Shown piece by piece: positions 62,795 through 64,000 of a stretch of DNA of 64,000 nucleotides; the first letter of the stretch is position 1, and every line of letters begins with the position of its first letter. Location of the stretch: NCBI GenBank assembly GCA_964291505.2, contig OZ220216.1, positions 1,488,001 through 1,552,000 on the forward strand, given 5' to 3'. Under the pieces are notes generated by a model. The model ran no database searches. It saw only the letters and a program-made list of their open reading frames with translations, and was not told the DNA's origin. This DNA comes from Kistimonas sp964291505. Lineage in GTDB: Bacteria > Pseudomonadota > Gammaproteobacteria > Pseudomonadales > Endozoicomonadaceae. The position numbers and the translations under genes are program-made.

Positions 62795-64000
62795 TTAGCG
62801 CTTATCGACAGGAGGATAATCACGTGCTGCCGGACCGGTATAGAGCTGACGTGGTCGTCCAATGCGATAGGCACCGCTGATCATCTCATGCCAGTGGGCG
62901 ATCCAGCCAGGGGTACGGCCGATAGCGAAGATAACCGTGAACATCTCTGTAGGAATGCCCAATGCCTTCAGAATAATGCCGGAATAGAAATCGACATTGG
63001 GATAGAGCTTCTTACTGATGAAGTATTCATCTTCAAGTGCAATCTTTTCCAGGCGCTTGGCGATCTTGAACATTGGGTCGTCACCCAGTCCCAGTTCGTT
63101 CAACACTTCATCGCAGGTCTCTTTCATTACTTTGGCGCGAGGGTCGAAGTTCTTGTAAACCCTGTGACCGAAGCCCATCAGGCGGAAAGGATCGTCTTTG
63201 TCTTTGGCTTTGGCGATGAACTGATCAATATTCTTTTCATCACCGATCTCATCGAGCATTTTCAGTACAGCTTCGTTGGCACCGCCGTGAGCTGGGCCCC
63301 ACAGGGCTGCAATACCCGCAGCAATACAGGCAAACGGATTGGCGCCGCTGGAGCCTGCCAAACGAACGGTTGACGTGGACGCATTCTGTTCATGGTCAGC
63401 ATGTAACAGAAATATGCGGTCCATAGCGCGAGCCAGTACAGGGCTTACATGATATTCCTCGCACGGGGTCGCGAACATCATGTGAAGGAAGTTGCCGCCA
63501 TAACCGAGATCGTTCCTCGGATACGTGAAGGGCTGGCCAATGGAGAATTTATAGGCCATGGCCGCTAACGTCGGCATTTTGGAAACCAGACGATACGCTG
63601 TGATTTCACGGTGGCGTTCGTTCGTGATGTCCAGGTAGTCGTGGTAGAAGGAAGCCAGTGCGCCGACAAGGCCGCACATGATGGCCATCGGATGGGCATC
63701 ACGGCGGAAACCTTTCAGTAGTTCAACCATTTGTTCGTGAACCATGGTGTGGCGCAGGATGGTTGTGCTGAAGGTCTCTTTACTTTTGGCGTCTGGTAAC
63801 TCTCCGTAAAGGAGGAGATAGCAAACTTCAAGAAAATCGGAATGTTCTGCGAGTTGTTCTATCGGATAGCCACGATGGAGCAAAACACCTTTTTCACCGT
63901 CGATGTAGGTGATTTTGGATTCGCAGGATGCGGTGGATACAAAGCCCGGGTCATAGGTAAAGTAACCATTGCTGGTCAGTCCCCGGACATCAATAACATC
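62795..64000 (-). CDS. gltA: Citrate synthase (5' partial)
   Basis: The frame stays open to base 64000, adding 39 codons (ending ...TYIDGEKGV) before the first internal Met, so the N-terminus is cut off by the window edge. The visible 401 codons hold the catalytic His in HADHEQNASTSTVRLAGSSG (abbreviated), GAAHGGANEAVL-type region (read GPAHGGANEAVL) and MGFGHRVYKNFDPRA, then Asp in DFYSGIILKALG. It is the hexameric NADH-sensitive type common in gammaproteobacteria, condensing acetyl-CoA with oxaloacetate. Monocistronic, with its own terminator. Confidence 0.96.
   Translation of the reverse strand, partial: DVIDVRGLTSNGYFTYDPGFVSTASCESKITYIDGEKGVLLHRGYPIEQLAEHSDFLEVCYLLLYGELPDAKSKETFSTTILRHTMVHEQMVELLKGFRRDAHPMAIMCGLVGALASFYHDYLDITNERHREITAYRLVSKMPTLAAMAYKFSIGQPFTYPRNDLGYGGNFLHMMFATPCEEYHVSPVLARAMDRIFLLHADHEQNASTSTVRLAGSSGANPFACIAAGIAALWGPAHGGANEAVLKMLDEIGDEKNIDQFIAKAKDKDDPFRLMGFGHRVYKNFDPRAKVMKETCDEVLNELGLGDDPMFKIAKRLEKIALEDEYFISKKLYPNVDFYSGIILKALGIPTEMFTVIFAIGRTPGWIAHWHEMISGAYRIGRPRQLYTGPAARDYPPVDKR

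Overview
The window is a chromosomal segment of a gammaproteobacterium, probably a marine or aquatic member of the Oceanospirillales/Pseudomonadales side of the class. This is inferred from gene content: gltX followed by tRNA-Ala/Glu/Gly genes, a Tat-exported HiPIP, RmuC, a YcgN-YcgL-RNase D cluster, a P. putida-type short LOV protein with a LitR-like MerR regulator, and an assimilatory nas locus containing a PP2C-kinase. No phage, IS element or CRISPR array was found. Both ends cut genes: a deacetylase-caspase gene at base 1 and gltA at base 64000.

Layout. 1-4.1 kb: an unusual polysaccharide deacetylase-caspase-TPR protein, then an RfaH-type ops element and an O-antigen ligase/polymerase-like gene. 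4.5-14.5 kb: housekeeping and transport genes (NupC, GltS, LOG family, HU, a lone tyrosine recombinase, LysR plus a TDT transporter) and a protein I recognise as a homologue of the replication-terminator protein Tus. 14.6-18.9 kb: gltX and a very large tRNA array made of a 230-bp Glu-Gly tandem repeat (four copies) and a 444-bp tandem duplication that includes two degenerate tRNA-Gly copies. 19-26.2 kb: pgi, a Cof-type HAD phosphatase and a glucose PTS encoded in two polypeptides (EIICB with a second EIIB; EIIA-HPr-EI fusion). A tRNA-Trp and a second Ala-Glu-Gly cluster with matching promoter and terminator follow at 26.4-27 kb.

27-39 kb looks like a blue-light regulon: HiPIP, photolyase, NTF2-like protein, short LOV photoreceptor, DUF523/DUF1722 protein, a MerR/LitR-like regulator lacking the B12-ligand histidine, SDR, FAD oxidoreductase, DUF1365, a cyclopropane-synthase-like methyltransferase, two membrane proteins, lipocalin and a hydrolase. 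Four intergenic sites share the inverted repeat TTGTACA-N12/13-TGTAYAA, which resembles the known MlrA-type MerR operator, and they tie the region together.

39-52 kb: rmuC, then a perfect FNR/ANR box at class II distance from a candidate small RNA ending in a terminator, SDR, an ABC exporter, queF, a MASE2 adenylate cyclase, nitroreductase, YcgN/YcgL/rnd, a YecH-like protein and a D-Ala-D-Ala dipeptidase. 50-61 kb: assimilatory nitrate/nitrite locus (PP2C-kinase, nitrate transporter, and divergently nirB, nirD, a FAD reductase and nitrate reductase). Sigma-54 promoter matches face both ways around an NtrC-like site. 61-64 kb: a Cys-rich small protein, SCO, TerC and citrate synthase.

All family calls come from reading motifs and from recalled family members; no database search was run.
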